Shown here piece by piece: positions 14,218 to 28,200 of a stretch of 64,000 nucleotides of DNA. The notes below the pieces were generated by a model. That model was given only the letters and a program-made list of their open reading frames with translations. It had not been told where the DNA came from and ran no database searches. Source of the stretch: Sclerurus mexicanus (lineage: Eukaryota > Chordata > Aves > Passeriformes > Furnariidae); assembly GCA_013396755.1 (NCBI GenBank), contig VWZF01001682.1, forward strand, positions 2,727,971-2,791,970, written 5' to 3'. Each line of letters begins with the position of its first letter. The first letter of the stretch is position 1. Both the position numbers and the translations under genes were made by a program.

Positions 14218-14550
14218 TTTTTTTTTTGCCTTTTCCTTTCCATTCTTTGGAGAGGCTGAATGTTGTTTTTTTAACTCTTGTTCCATCTTAGTTTTAATCC
14301 TTCCTATCCTTTAAGTGTGCTCTTTTTAATTTCCTCCTTTCCCTCCTTTTGCCCTTCTCCTTTGAAGGCATCTTTTTCTTATTGATTAAGTCATTTAACC
14401 TTTATTAGACCATACCATGCCACTCCATCCTACTTACTACTTTCTCTTTTATCCTTTTTTTCTCTTGTTTTTAATGGACTCTTTTCTTATCATTCTCTCC
14501 TTGTTCAGACTTCCTACCTCCCCTTTCTCATTCCCTTTGTTGTTCTCTCC
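14218..14550 (+). repeat. Pyrimidine-rich low-complexity stretch
   Basis: The + strand is strongly enriched in C and T, with repeated CTCC, CTTT and TTCC words and a T run at 14218-14227. No repeat unit is evident. It does not precede a recognisable exon, so it is described only as composition. Confidence 0.5.
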
Positions 14551-17250
14551 ATGGGACAGGTATATCTCATGAAAAGGTGCTTTGTTCAGAATGTATCTGC
14601 CTTGGGGCAGCTATTTAATGAAAAAATCAGCTTTCCATCCCATGCTTCTATCCCTCTGAAGCCTGATGCAATAAGTGCCAATTATGGTTGTACATAATTA
14701 AAATAACCATGTCGTATTTCTTTTTTAATAGTAGTGTCTTCACATTAAAGGAATGAAAAGCTATGCAGCATGTATTTTTTTCGAAACAAAAAAATCAAAA
14801 TTATGTTTCTAATCCATATTACAGCCTTCATTATCCAGAATTTTCTTTAACCCCTCTTTTCTGTTCTGAGAATGTTCTAGCCATCTGTAGAAGGATCAGC
14901 AAAAACACAAACACGAATGCTTATAAGAAATCTAGTTCCTTTATAATTGGGGATGAAAACTAACATCCTGCCAGCTTCTGATCCTTCTTACCCTCTTGTG
15001 GCAGGAAAGCTGTTAGAGGAGATGAAAATTGATCAAATAAACACATAGTCTTTTCTCTTGATGACTGCTGGGCTATCGGGAGAATTTGCAGTCACAGAGA
15101 GGACAGAGTCACACTGAAGATACAGAAAAGTATCAATCTCATGGTTTTAGCAGCACAGGACAACCTTAACCTTTTGGGTTCTGGGCTACTTGTCCTGCCC
15201 CAGGGAACTGAGATGTTCCTGGATACCTTAACAGCCTTACAAGAGGTTTAAAAGCAGAAATGAAGGAGATGTTGGTACTGGTAATGGCACTAATTTCCCT
15301 AAATGTGACCACTTTTCTGTAGAGAGTAGTTGTTTTCAGACTTCTCAGTGAGATGCTCCCACTTAACCTGAAATGCCAGTCTTTAATGTGTAAGTTTGAT
15401 ATCAAGTGGCTCTTTACACTCACTGTGTGAAAGTTAACATCTGGATTTGTGCTTTTCCCCAGCCATTTTCTCCATCTTTCTTATTTTCACTTTGTAAAGT
15501 TTCATATTCCTGCTCATAATGCACAAAACATTGTGCAAATGGCTAGATTTTAATAGCTGAAGCTAATGATTGCTATAGAAATGAATCTGTTTTAGAAGTA
15601 AGGATCTTACTCCCCCTGAATGTTGTTAATATTATTAGATTATACTTTAAAAGTCATATTTTTAACAGACAATTGTCAAGTTTGGAATTGCAGATTTCTC
15701 TGAAGAAATTAATTACATAAATGAATTACTGAAAGCAGTGTTAGGAACTGTGTTCTCTGTAGTGTTTCATGCTCAATACATCCCATTAGAGGAAGTCTTT
15801 TTGTTCAAGAGATGACAAGCAGTCAGCAAGTAGGACTTCAGCAGCAGCAGCACTGTATATAAGAATGCTTTTTGCATAAGTAGGAAGATCATAATATTAG
15901 AGTGGCATCAGGATATGATTGCAGTGGTGGTGACCCATTTGTGTCTGCATGTGAGAGAAATGAATAACTGGTGGACAAGGGATAAAAAGAGTTTAAAAGT
16001 GCTGGGGGAATCAGCATGTTATTTACAGCAAGGAAGTTTTTACTAAAAAGTTACTCTTGTGTGGACAGACATCACTGCCTTGGTAACTCTCACATTTCAC
16101 ACAAGTGAGGTCACACATGAGAGCGTTCTCCGCCCCAGAAGGACTGTGTCTCCTCAGAGAAAGCTCAGTAGTTAATTTTGACCAGCAATTAATTCACTAG
16201 TTATGCCCCAGCACCCTAGCTGGTCAGCCAGCAGCATCTGAGTGGGCCTGACATGCCTTCCCAGCTGCTGCAGGGCGCACAGTGCCCTCGGCTGCATCCC
16301 CCCCAAGCATGAGTATGGCAGCCCTGCGGAGCAGCTCTCTGGTGCTGCTGGGGCTTTCCAGAGGGCTTGAGTGGTCAGAGGGAATTAGCTGGCATTGCAA
16401 TGCAGAGCGGATGAAGTCTATGATGTGTAGAGAAGTGATTCCAGGATCTCTTCCAATGCTCTAGTAGTGTGGTTGGGACCAGTCTGCTTTGAAGGAGGGA
16501 AAATATGGGCTGTACAATTCTGAGGTACCCTGTAACATGGTCAATTTAAAAAAAAAAACCAAACAATAGGATTGCTTTTAGAAGAAAATTACACAGACAG
16601 GATAGCTGCTGCTTTTATGTCCAAGGACAGAAGTTCCTTTTGGATGCCTTTGTCTGGCCCTTGTCAGGTTTTTTTTCCTCCTTTTTTTTTTTCAAACATC
16701 TTTCACCATTCTTTCTTCAGTGTTTTTTAATTCTCTTGTATGCTAGTAGAAACATCTTTGACATATCGGAGTGGTTGTATCTGCATATCTGCCGTTGTGC
16801 ATTGTTTTTTCCTTTCCCAAATATTTGCATTTTTAAGGGATTTCATTGCCTAGAGGCTATGATTTGTTTTCTTTTTTTTTTTTCCAAAAACAAACAAAAA
16901 AAAGGTAGGAGGGGATTTTTTAAGTTGCTTTTCTTAAAGCACAAGGAAAGTATCTTACAGGGGTTTTTTCATCTCCTGTCATATTCTAGAAACTTAACAG
17001 AATCTTACTAGTGATTATATTATCGGTTTATCAGTCTAGGAATTTCTCAACCATATGTTCATTATGTCATTATTACATCTACGGTGCAATAAAATATCAT
17101 GTAATAGAAAAATATGAATTACCCAGGGTATATTAAGATTTACAAGCAATCACACAAAGAACTGGGGAAAACCAACAAAGTGGGTTTCATATTATTATAA
17201 TCCTTCAAATCTGTGTGCCCCCTTAATTTTTTTTTTAATTATAGATATTT

Positions 17251-17300
17251 TCTTATTATATGTCATTTCTTATTATATGTCATTATATGTCATTTTCTTA
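17251..17300 (+). repeat. 17-bp tandem duplication plus partial third copy
   Basis: The 17-mer tcttattatatgtcatt occurs twice head to tail (17251-17267 and 17268-17284) and is followed by a 10-bp partial copy (17285-17294). It is a short local slippage-type repeat inside the large intron. Confidence 0.85.
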
Positions 17301-19774
17301 GTATGCATAAAGGAAACATATTGACTACAGAAGAAACTACCTTGTAAAAGAAACTCCTTACAAGGATGTAATTTCCATTCATTAATGCAACATTTTGAAT
17401 TGATTAATGAGACCAATATAATTTTGTATCTCAGAAGGAATGGCTTGAATTTTTGAAAATTGTTCGCATTTTATTGGCTGTTTATTTTCTATTACATTGC
17501 TTTTCAGATTAATGGAAAGTACTTGTAATTATCATATCCTTCATTTGATGCAATGAATATATTTTACTGGACAGCTTTATGCATTCAGTGTTACATTTTT
17601 TGTTCTGCAGCTGAAGACCAATTTCCTAATTGCGCTTGTGCATATAGATGTTTTGAGGCCTTTTCTAAGCTGCTGTGAATTTTGCATTTACATGTTAGGC
17701 ATATGCAATATCAGACTAAGTCAGCGATTTTACAAGTTCCAAGTCTCAAGCAAACTCTTATTAGCTATTCTTGTAGTTTTCAAGATTACAACTTATCATT
17801 GCACTATATATTTGCAATTGAATTTTAAATAATGATTTCTAGGTCAATACCCCGTAGTGGTTAGTGCAGAAGCAAAATGTTTGTGGAAACTTTTCCAGGC
17901 TGTTAATTGAAATTTCCGTAGTATGTCTGCCCTGCTAAGAGCAAGAGCAAGAAAGGAATACTTTTCTGCCTGGGGCTTTTGTGCTTACATACCATGGAGA
18001 TAGGATCTTTATACAAATTTAACTTTGTCTTTTATAGACAGCACTTTGGGTTATGCCTGAACCCAATGATTTTAAAACATCATTGCAGGAGTCATTTTTC
18101 TTTTGCGAGTAATAAACATGCCACATCCTTAAAAGACAAAGTGTGAGACATAGCTGTAATTGCTCAGTTTTGGTACCAAGAATAAGTGGTTTGAAGAAAG
18201 CTTAGCACCCTTATCCCTAGGGAGACGTAAATTATCACAGGAAACACCAGACACAGTAACTTCTCACTTGAGTTCTGGTAAACAGCAAGGACACATCACA
18301 AGTAAAATAGATATTCATAATATTCATATTCTAAGAGCTATAACAGTGCTGCAATATCAAAGACAATATGATTTATTTTTTATTTTGTAACAGTAGACAT
18401 CTTTCCTAGAGCTGTGCATGCGTCAGTGTGTTCCTATGTGAGGGCAAAAAGAATCGTGGGTGGAGAGGGACCTTATTACTGTCGTGAGGTAAGACTGAAT
18501 GTAGTAGCTTTCTTGAATGTTCTTTCTTGAGGTTTACTTTTCAAATAAGTTTTTAATTGCTTAGCAGTGATTCTTGGGTGTGAGTTTCCTTGTCCTCAGC
18601 AAAAAGGTAAGTAAATACTGTAGAAGAATGGCAGATATGGTTCAGCTCAGTTCTTAATGAAATTACTTAATTTATAGACACTGAGGATAAGTGGGGACAA
18701 ACTCATCTGCATAAAAACTAGTCTGCTACTTGCTCTTATTCTGTGTGCATAAAATAGAAGACTAAAAATGCATCTGTAATGGTTGTTTCTGATGTAAAAG
18801 AGACATATACCAACTGGGATAGAGCTTTATGGCATGAGTACCACTAACCAGAAGCACTCTGGTTTTGTCAGGAGGAGGAAACTGTTACAATGCTGTTTCA
18901 GACTCCTGGTGTTAGCAAAAGCCCTCACCATTACACAAGCAACTGAGCACTAACTCTAGGGGGAGTAAATCTCATATCTTTGCCTATATTTGCCAAAGAT
19001 CTGTACCAAGTACAATGCAAACTTGGAGTCTCTGGAGAGTTTATCATGTTGGAGGGGTTCACACATCATGTTGTACACAAACCTGATGAATTGACCAGCT
19101 GGGACTATGAAAACTGACATGGTAACTGTTAAAGAAAACCGCACTGGTATGAGCAGCGGCACATCAGCCATCAAATTTCTTTCTAGGGATTTGCTAAAGA
19201 AGCAGTAGCATAATCTCTCACTTCAGCATATGAGTAATTTATTTTGATGGCCCAAAAGCGATTTTTGTCTGTATACTCGTAGTGTGAGGAATATTCAGTA
19301 GTGCCCCCATGGCCTACATTTGGGTGAGGATTGAGTATAAACAGTCATAAAGCAGGAATCATACCTCTGGCAGATGTGATGTTTTTCTGCAATTTCATGT
19401 TTTGGAGACACAATAAACAATAATGAACTCGCATTTACTTAAAGAAGCTACAAGTCTCCTACTGGAAAAAAACAATGAACAAGATTTATGTCAGGTCTCT
19501 GAGCTTGAATGAAGCACAGGCCCAGGAGCATTTGCAAGTGCCTTCATTTTAGATGCTTTCCTACTAGTCTGACGGATCCCCCAGGTTATTGTCAGAGCCA
19601 GTCAAAACCAGTTGGCCCAGTTGTCTGTTGGCCAAGGGTAGACTTTTTGCACAACAGTCACCACAGCCAGATGAGTTCCAGAAAAAGTGTGTCCATTGGG
19701 ATTCATGGGATGCAGGTATAAGTTTCTTCTTGTTTTTAGACTTCCAGTATATTGAAGTATGGCTGGTAGCTGCA

Positions 19775-20333
19775 TGTCATGGTTTAGCCCCAGCCAGCAA
19801 CTAAGCATCACACAGCCACTTGCTTACTCCCCTGCCCCAGCAGGATGGGGGAAAGAGGAACAGTAAAAGGGAGAAAACTTGTGGGTTGAGATAAGCGTAG
19901 TTAATAGCTGAAATAAAATAAGAAAAGTAAATTGTAATTAAAAGAAAAATCATAAAGATAAAACCCTAGAAAGACAAGTGATGCAAATAAAAAGAATTGC
20001 GCATCACAAACTGACTGTTGCCTGTCCCCAAGCAGCACCTCTCCAGCCAACCTTGCTTCTAGTTTGTATGCTGAGCATGATGCCATATGGTGTGAAATAT
20101 CCCTCTGGTCAGTTGGGGTCAGCTGTCTTGGCTGTGTCCCCTCCAACCTTCTTGTGCACCCCCAGCCTTCTTGCTGGTGGGCTGTAGTGAGGAGCAGAAA
20201 AGGCCAATGTGTAAGCACTGCTCAGTAATAATTAAAACATTGCTGATTTATCAACATTGTTTCTAGCACATATCTAAAGCACAGTCCCATGCTAGTTACT
20301 ATGAAGAAAGCTACCCCTACCCCAGCCAAAGCA
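19775..20333 (-). mobile_element. ERVL-type LTR (3' LTR of an antisense element)
   Basis: This is a 559-bp block that starts TGTCATGGTTTAGCCCCAGC and ends CCAGCCAAAGCA, so it has the TG...CA ends of an LTR. Its wording (read on the - strand: a CTTTGGCTGGGG start, a stretch with GGTTGGAGGGGACACAGCC, then TTATCTCAACCCAC near the end) matches a widespread avian LTR family as I remember it. On the + strand it sits immediately below the internal pol remnant. It is therefore the 3' LTR of an element lying opposite to TENM3. The matching second LTR is absent. Exact subfamily unknown. Confidence 0.75.
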
Positions 20334-22282
20334 AATGCATTCTCAATTCCTTCTTCCATACCATTTAAATCATGCTCAGGTCTCACACTATTCAATACAT
20401 CCTCATTAACCATGATCCCTATTAATCATGATAAAATCATAGAATGTTAAGGGGTTGGAATGGACCTTAAAGATCATCTAGTCCCAACCCCCCTGCCATG
20501 GGCAGGGACACCTCCCACTAGACCAAGTTGATCCAAGGCCTTATCCAACCTGGCTTCGAACACTGCCAGGGTTGGGACATGCACAGCCTCCCTGGGCAAC
20601 CTGTTCCAGGGTTTCACTACGCTCACAATAAAAAACTCTTTCTGATGTCCAACCTAAATTTCTCCTCTTTCAATTTGTACCCATTATTTCCCGATGAAGA
20701 GTCCCTCTCTGGCTTCCCTGCAGGCCTCCTTCAGATGCTGGAAGGTTGATGTGAGGTCTCCACACAACCACAAATATCCATAAAATGTCCAATGAGTTCA
20801 TTTAGTCTATGACTTTGAGCTCCATCTGTTCTGGTGGAGAGGTGATGTGCTGCATGGAGCTATTGGGCACGAAAGCCAGAACAGGTCAGGTCACTGCTGC
20901 ACTGCAACTGCTTCTTGTAAGGCTTCTCCTCCACTGATTTAGTTGGTAACTTCTATAGTAATTCCTATAAAATGCAGCTCAGATCATGAGTTACAGCAGC
21001 TGAAAGGTATATCCTTTGGGCCAGCTATAGGGTTTAACATCACAGTGAACTCTTCCTCTTGCTCCTAGCAATTCCCATAACATGCAACTTAAATTATGGA
21101 TTATTTATTATTAGGGGTTAAATCACATTGTGGTACATTGGACTCCCACATCTTTCTGCGTTACCCATGAAGTGCAGACAGGTCCTTGAAGAAAAACAGC
21201 CCCACAAATAGGTTTACCCTTTCTCGAGGAAGGAATAACCCCAACTCTTAGGCACAGGGGTTCTAATGGGACAGGGCCAGGTTGACTGGCAGGTCCTCTA
21301 GTGTTAATTAGGCAAGTGGCTTCTGCTAAATGTGTATCCTTATGCTTGAATATCCCACTGTTTGTTGCTCAGAGTGTAGTTTTTAACTGTCCGTATTATC
21401 ATTCAGTTTTCCTAGCAGCTGGTGCATGATAGTGGGTGGGATATAGCCCCTCAGTGCTGTGCTCCTTGACCCAGGTGTCCTCTACGTTGCTTCACAAATG
21501 AGTTCTGTTGTCTGACCCTTCTTTCAGGGATGCTGTGACCATAAAACATGCTTTTCAACACCTAGGATAGTATTACAGCCACTGGCATGGGTCACACAGA
21601 ATGTTTCCAACCATCCAGTCATCACTTCCACTATTGTAAACACATGGTGGAGCATGGCAGTGTGATATAGTCTATCTGCCAGCCTTCCACATATTGATAT
21701 TCCAGCCTTCACTCTTTATACCAAAAAGGCTTTACTAGTTTGCTTACGGTACGTTTGACATTCAGGGATAATCTGTGCAATGACATCAATAGTCAAGTCC
21801 ACCTCTCAGTCACAAGCCCATCTATCTGTTGTGTCTCTTCCTAAATTTCCTGATGTGTCATTGGCCCAACAAGCTGTAAAAATAGCCCACCCTTACATTC
21901 CCAGTCTAAAGCCACCTGTGCCACTTCAATTCTAGCAGCCTGATCCACCATTGTTTCAATGTTCTTCAGTGCCCCAACTCTTGGGTACCTGAGTGTCTTG
22001 TGATGTACTTTTACAACCAGATTCTCTACCCGAGCACCAATATCTTGCCATAATTCAGCAGCCCAGATGGATTTATCTCTGTGCTGTCAGTTGGTCTGTT
22101 TCCATCGCTGTAACCACCCCCACTGAGAATTTGTCACCACCCATGAGTCAGCACAGAGATAAAGTACTGGCCACTTTTCTTGTTCAGTGATATCTAAAGC
22201 CAACTGGATGGCTTTCACCTCTGCAAACTGACCTGATTCACCTTGTTCTTCAGCACCTTCTGTGTCTTGTCATGTAAGACTC
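20334..22282 (-). pseudogene. ERVL-like pol remnant (RNase H to integrase), interrupted by a CR1
   Basis: Read on the - strand, this is the 3' half of an endogenous retrovirus polymerase gene. An RNase H-like part lies at about 22282-21960 (with an Asp-Ser-Trp word near 22120), an integrase zinc-binding part at about 21960-21720, the integrase core at about 21720-21400 and the C-terminal part at about 21400-21150. The longest unbroken piece (21712-21524, 62 codons) carries a QI/ADRLYHT..TGWLET..NTILG-like integrase pattern. Frameshifts and stops break it throughout, so no protein can be made. The stretch from about 21150 to 20334 is the untranslated end before the LTR and is split by a CR1 at 20434-20761. 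No env, gag or 5' LTR is present; the element is cut off at about 22282. Confidence 0.75.
20434..20761 (-). mobile_element. CR1 LINE 3' fragment, antisense, nested in the ERVL relic
   Basis: It begins on the + strand with aatcatagaatg, the reverse complement of the CR1 3' tail, followed by the typical GGTTGGAATGGACCTTAAAGATCATC and, further on, the ..CTGTTCCAGGGTTTCAC.. wording. It breaks off at ..GAGGTCTCC, as 5'-truncated CR1 copies do. ERVL-type sequence on both sides suggests that the CR1 inserted after the retrovirus. Confidence 0.92.
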
Positions 22283-25200
22283 AACACAGCCAAAACCAGC
22301 ATGCTGTAGCTGTTTTGAAGATAAATTATTCTTTGCCTTTTTAAGAAGTTCTGTGTAGTTAGAAAAGGTTCTGAATATGGATCACTGAATATGAAAATTC
22401 TTGAGATTTTCCAGTTGTCTTTAACGAAGAGCGTATAATACATGTAACGTGCCATGAAGAAGTCTGAACTTAGCAAAATCCATTACATCTTCACCCAGAC
22501 TTTACTGAGAGCTATAAAATATTTTGGAATCTACGCTTGAAGTTTGTGCTGTTATGGAAAAATATTGCAATGCAAGCATCTTATTTTGTAACTGTTGTAG
22601 AAAACTCTAAAATAGCTCTTCGTGTCTGTTCAGTATCTCAGTGGTATTCAGAAATCTGAAAAGTCTTGATGAGGCTATCGACAAAGTCAGGTTTTACTTT
22701 TAAACATTTTAAAAAATTAAAAGAGCAGTTTGATTCAATGATTATTATTAAATGGTTACAACTAAAAGAGGAAAACTTGGAACTGTAACATACCTATTTA
22801 AAAATAAATATTCACACATACAGGGCTTTACTGTGTTTACATTGCCAGCTTAGGCTACACAATTAATCAGTGCTTCTGTTATCTTGATAATCTGTCTGCT
22901 TGCTGTTGTAAATAACTTACACTTGCTGGTGGAGCTGCTGACAGCTATTTAGGCTTTCAGCTTTCAAAAACGCTTTTAATTGTATATGTTTGCAGCTTCT
23001 AAAAGCATTTGCTTCTGAGATAATTTTTGCAACTAATGTACCTCAAAGTCTTCACTGTTTGTCTATATTTATTTTCTTTAGGTTTGTATTTCCAAAGTGT
23101 GAATCTCTTTAATAGAGAGATTCATTCACCTGAGATTATAAAGGAACCTGGTAGCTTTTCCTGAAAAATGTTACCTTGTTTGTGACATTGGTTTACCTTT
23201 GTGAAAAACAGAACATTCTCCTGTAATGCCACATGTAACCTGTGAAACCTCGCACCTTGGGGAAGGATATGTGCATGAAATTTTCACACTTACACCTGCA
23301 TGTAGCCATGAAAATTGGGCTTCAGGGAATTCTGCAGGGAGCTGGTGGGATAGATTGCATGGGCTTCCTTACCCACAGGTGGTGGAAACTTGACCTGAGT
23401 ATCCCCTCCCATTCCCCAATACGGCAGCGGTGAGGAGTCACCCCTCAGCAGAACGCAAAGCATATCCTTCCTCCACCTCTCTGAACACACGTTAAGCTGT
23501 GCACTTGTCATCGTAAATTTGGTCTGAGAGCCTGGGACCTGTACCCACCTCTGCCGTATCTGTTGACGTTTCACCAATAGAACATCTCTCATCTCAAGAG
23601 CAGCAAAGAGCTGTTGGGCACATAATTGAGTCCTGCAGCCCCCTGCACCTTGGCAGGTGTCGTTAACCAGCCTCAGCAGCACGTCCGCCAGACATACAAA
23701 GGCTTTTGCTTGCTTGTGATCACACCGTAAGCCACTGGCTGTGCCAGGAATAAAAAAAGAGATTTCCTGACATGCTCTGCTGCGATCTTACCGTGATAAA
23801 ATTCTTCCTCCTGAAATGTTTGGTTTTAGCCCCCGGTGGTAGTTATAAAAGCATGTTAAATACCAGACTTCTCAGCTTGAGACCATCTGTTTCCCTTGCA
23901 ATCATGTACCACCCCCACAGACAGGTTCCTTGTCACTAGTGTTGTGGTTTCAGCAGAAGACGAAAAGAAAGATATTTTCCTATATGATAGTTTAGCTGCA
24001 AGATGGACCGGGGAAGCGTGGAAGGAGTGTGATTATGTTAGAAACAGAGAGGTGTTTCCCCTCGACTGGAAGGCAGCAGGCTTCCACGGACTCCAGTCAT
24101 TCAGATCTCCTCTGGCTATGTGCCTTGTAAAGTCTTGTCCCCCTCGACTGGGGCATAGCTTGCTTTGTAAATCAGCAGTGTTACATGGTGAGCAAGCTGT
24201 CTTTACAAGTGCTCTCCCAGCATACCTAGAAATGCTTTTGCCAAATTTGTTACTGGTGAAATGACAGCTGTTAGGTATAAAGGGAATTGACACACTTTCT
24301 GCACATTAAATAATTTGAAACTCAGATTCTATTTATGTAGAAGTTGCATTCCTATTAGCTTTCAGGTCGATTTTTTAAGAACTAAATAATATGTAGAATC
24401 TTTCATTTTGCCAGAAGGACATAAAACTGTGAGGAATCATTTTATTTAGCCTTTGCTTACTCCAGAAGAAGTGGCAACATTTCTTTTGCTGCTGCAGTTG
24501 CTTGGAAGGCAGGAGCATCATGTGGAATGAATTCTGCTTGCATTTGTTAATGGTATATGGGAGATTTTATCGCTTTTCACTGCACCATGGTGGTGATTTA
24601 CTTTGTGCTTATTTGTGGGTTTTGGCAATTATTTCAAAACCTTCATTTTCAAAAAATGTATTTTAGCTCTGCTCTTTTGGAGTCTTTTTGTGTATACTAT
24701 CTAGTTGGCTACTTAAATCAAAAGATGTAGTTGTGAACTATGATTTCTCTACCTCTTATCTGTTCTGTCAGTGTCTGTCTGAGAACTACAGTAGTGTTAT
24801 TAAAAGGAAGAGCTTACTATGACATGAATTAGCCATGTTTTTTAAGGAGCTTGGTTCAGGCAAGAAGCTGCAAAGTTTAGCTGGAAACTGGTGTGAAAGA
24901 TCATCTGCTGGAAACAGCTTTGTGACAATAGCACAACTAGGACATAATGAAAATATGTAGAAAACGCAAAGCTGACGGTCATTTATGAAAATATATATGG
25001 AATTTAAATGTAAGAAAGACTGATTTTCTCAATTTTCTGTGGTTTATGATTTTTTTTTAAAATTATGGAATTTTCCCTGTAACTTATTGTTTACTATTGG
25101 ACATAATTGTTTATTATCATTAATTACAGTACAATCTGCTTAAGCTGTTCAGCATACTGCTGTCCTTCACAGCATTTGCAAAATAAATAGTGACCATATA

Positions 25201-28200
25201 CAAATGTCTAATTAAATCACTCTCCATGTGCACTGATACCTCTGAATTTGCTTAAAATGCTTTGCTAGATACGGGAGAGTTTTGTTGATAAGTTACATGA
25301 ATGGAGACAGATTGAAAGGTAGTTTTTGTTTCAACTCTTAGCGATTCAAAGTTTAGTTTGATTTGAGGGTTAATGAGTTAATGACTCGATCTTCCTTCTG
25401 AAAAGGGAAACAGCTGTACTGGAAATGCAGAACATCTTTTAAGAAATCTTTTGCAATGAATTTGTTCTTTTGATTGATACCTAACTAGATTTGATTGTCA
25501 TTAGAATAGAATAATATCTTACTAAAATCAAGAGTGGTTTTGTTGGGTTTTTTTCATAAAGAGGAAGAGCAAAATTCTAATTCACATGTAAGCCTAAAAA
25601 GCCTATTTAAAGTCATTAGAGAACAATAGTTCCTCAGTTTGCTTCTGTGAAGGCCTCACCCTATTATGCGTTTCTCTTCCTTGACACAGTTAGGAGAGAA
25701 AAGTATTTAAAAGCTGTTTTGGAAGCTTGGTTTTCTATTCTTTTCCTGTCTCTGATAATCTATGTATTTGTTATACTTGGTAACAGATCAATTAATTGAT
25801 ATGGAGACAAAAATTCATGACCTATTGCTTTACTTCTCTCTTGCTCTAAGGCCCAATCTGCAGTCCGTAAGAATTTTTGCCTTAACTCTAGAGGCCAGGA
25901 TTAAACTCCTTTTTTTAAAAGTCAAGGCTATAGAGCAAGCATTTCACTTCTGTGTTTTTCATTAAAGTTTGATTATTATGATTTTCTAATTAAATTGTAT
26001 ATGCTTTCTCATTTTTCTTTGAGTTTTTCTTTCACCAGCTCACTTTTGTGAGGTCTCCTGTGTATATTATTCTTTCAGCCTCTTTTCTGTGCAATTCTAC
26101 CATTTTTCCCCCATGGTTTTCTTTTCATGTCACTACCCCTATTCCTTTTTCATTTCCTCCAAAGCAAGACATCTTATCTGAGTACTTTCAAATCTGATGA
26201 AACAGACTCACCTATTTGTGCTTAGAAGTTTTATCTCGTGTTTTCCCATTCCTAGCCTATCTTTCACAGATTTTATTAATGTGGCCTTGTGTTCCCAGAC
26301 AAGGTTGAGCATGCAGAAATCGGTCAAGAATTTAATTGCTTATAATGAACTCATTTGGAGGGCCTTTCAAACTGCTTTTGAATTTGTAAATTTGCAAAAT
26401 GTTCAAGGGATGCCCTTAACCTTTGCAAGTCCATGACAAAAACATTCAGTTGACTTATTTAGTGCAGAGTTTTTCCCCTGGCTCTTGGAACTGAGAAGTT
26501 CTAGTGGTTTGCTCCTTCTTCATGAATGTCAGCCATATGTCAGTAAAAGCCAGGTTCAGTAGTAAAAGAGCCTTTAGTTGTTATTTTATTTATTGGGCAG
26601 AAAGGCAGGCTTTTAAAGCACTGGTTGTGTCAGCTGTAAGCATTACATAATCATGACTTGAGAGTATTTTTTCAGGTTAAAGGTTTTGAAAGTTTAGATT
26701 TTCTTAACCTATTCAGTAGTAACTGTGCTTCTCAAATAAATAGCTTTGGCAAGTTGTTTTTCTTGGAAGTGTTAAGAAACAAAATCAGAAGACAAAGAAA
26801 AACATACACATTGCTCACTTTGGATTAATGATTTTGGATAGGAACCAAAATTATCTAACACTTGAAAATGCTAGGAAATCTATTAAGAAGTCGTCTATCA
26901 GACTCTGCAATGCATACTGCCCTCGAGTTAAACATGAGGTATGAGATGAGTACGTATATTAACACTCTGTCATTCTGACTGAATTGGGATTGTAGAACTT
27001 ATCTTACAGCTGAAGCATGGCTCTTCTTTCTCACAACATTTATTTATATATCGCAATTTTTGCAGTCGAAGTTAAGTGGCTGTCTGCATTTGGTATGAAC
27101 ACAAGGTGCTGGGTGAGCAAAGGAGGATATGGCAATACTCTTCATCATTTTACCTGTGTTTTACAGGCAGGTTTTGGCTATATACTCAAAGATTTTTCCA
27201 ATTAATTCTAGTTCCCTGTCAGCATTTTGGAAAGCTCCATTTTTTCTCTCTGTAAAAACTCTTTCAGACAACTCTTTCTCCATTTTTGCTTCATGTTTTG
27301 TTTTCTTTCAATGAAAACCTGAATTCTGTGTTTAAAGAACTAGACTTCTATTTGCGAACTGAAAACATATTTCTCCACTGATTTCTGTGAGTTAACAGCA
27401 AAAGAGATTGTCTGAAGCTAGGAGTAATTGTATAACTTTCTCACTTACGGCTCTAAATAAGGACAAAAGATGATTTCATTTATGAAGATGCAGAAAAGTC
27501 TATTCTGAATAGAAACAACTGTGACTGTAAGTGAAGCCTGTGGTCTTGGGGATTCGCAGCCTCAGGGCGTATTACTCTGGGACACTGCTATCCCCCAGTG
27601 GGAAAAAAACAGCTGAGGCTACAGTCCTGCAAAACATCTGAATCTCACTGCAGAGAAGGCGGGCCAGGGGCACACAGCTGAAGGCTGCATTATTATATTT
27701 TGAATCCCTGCATAATGTAAGCTGAGTGTAATTTTTGTGTCTCAAGTGAGCAAGCTTTTGTCATTTCTCACAGTGTGATAGCAACTTTTCCCAGTTTGAT
27801 CTCCAGGTAAATGGTTGGAAATAAGTCAGTGACATTTTACCAATGAAGGAATTTGTTTGGTTTCATAGACCTCAGGTCCTAAAAAGAGAATATAAATAAT
27901 GTCTGTTAGTATCCCTGCTATCTACTGTGTGGGTTAGGCTTGGGTGGAAGGATGTGGCATTTGCGTAATACGACAGCAGGATTCTAAGAACACCATTGCT
28001 TCTCCTTCTTTCTGTGTGCATAGTTGCCATCATGTGTTTTATGTTATCTCTTTTATTTCTTTTTCTTGTAAAGCAAAATCATAAGTATTTACCCCAGCAG
28101 GTTAAATTTCAATTTACTTTAACAGTGTTTCTGTATTTTTCTTTTTTCATCTTTCTTTTTAAATCCCTCTGGGGATAAAGAGCCCACTATTAGGAAGGTT

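Noticed and set aside
16250..16470. GC-rich patch that could be a small CpG island or exon
   Set aside because: Few CpGs, no splice borders joining it to a teneurin frame, and no recognisable peptide.
23290..23682. 130-codon open frame on the - strand
   Set aside because: No family resemblance; the GC-richer composition makes long chance frames more likely.
23896..24264. 122-codon open frame in a slightly GC-richer patch, with a 12-bp repeat (24057 and 24140)
   Set aside because: No ATG at its head, no recognisable domain, and the repeat is too short to mean much.
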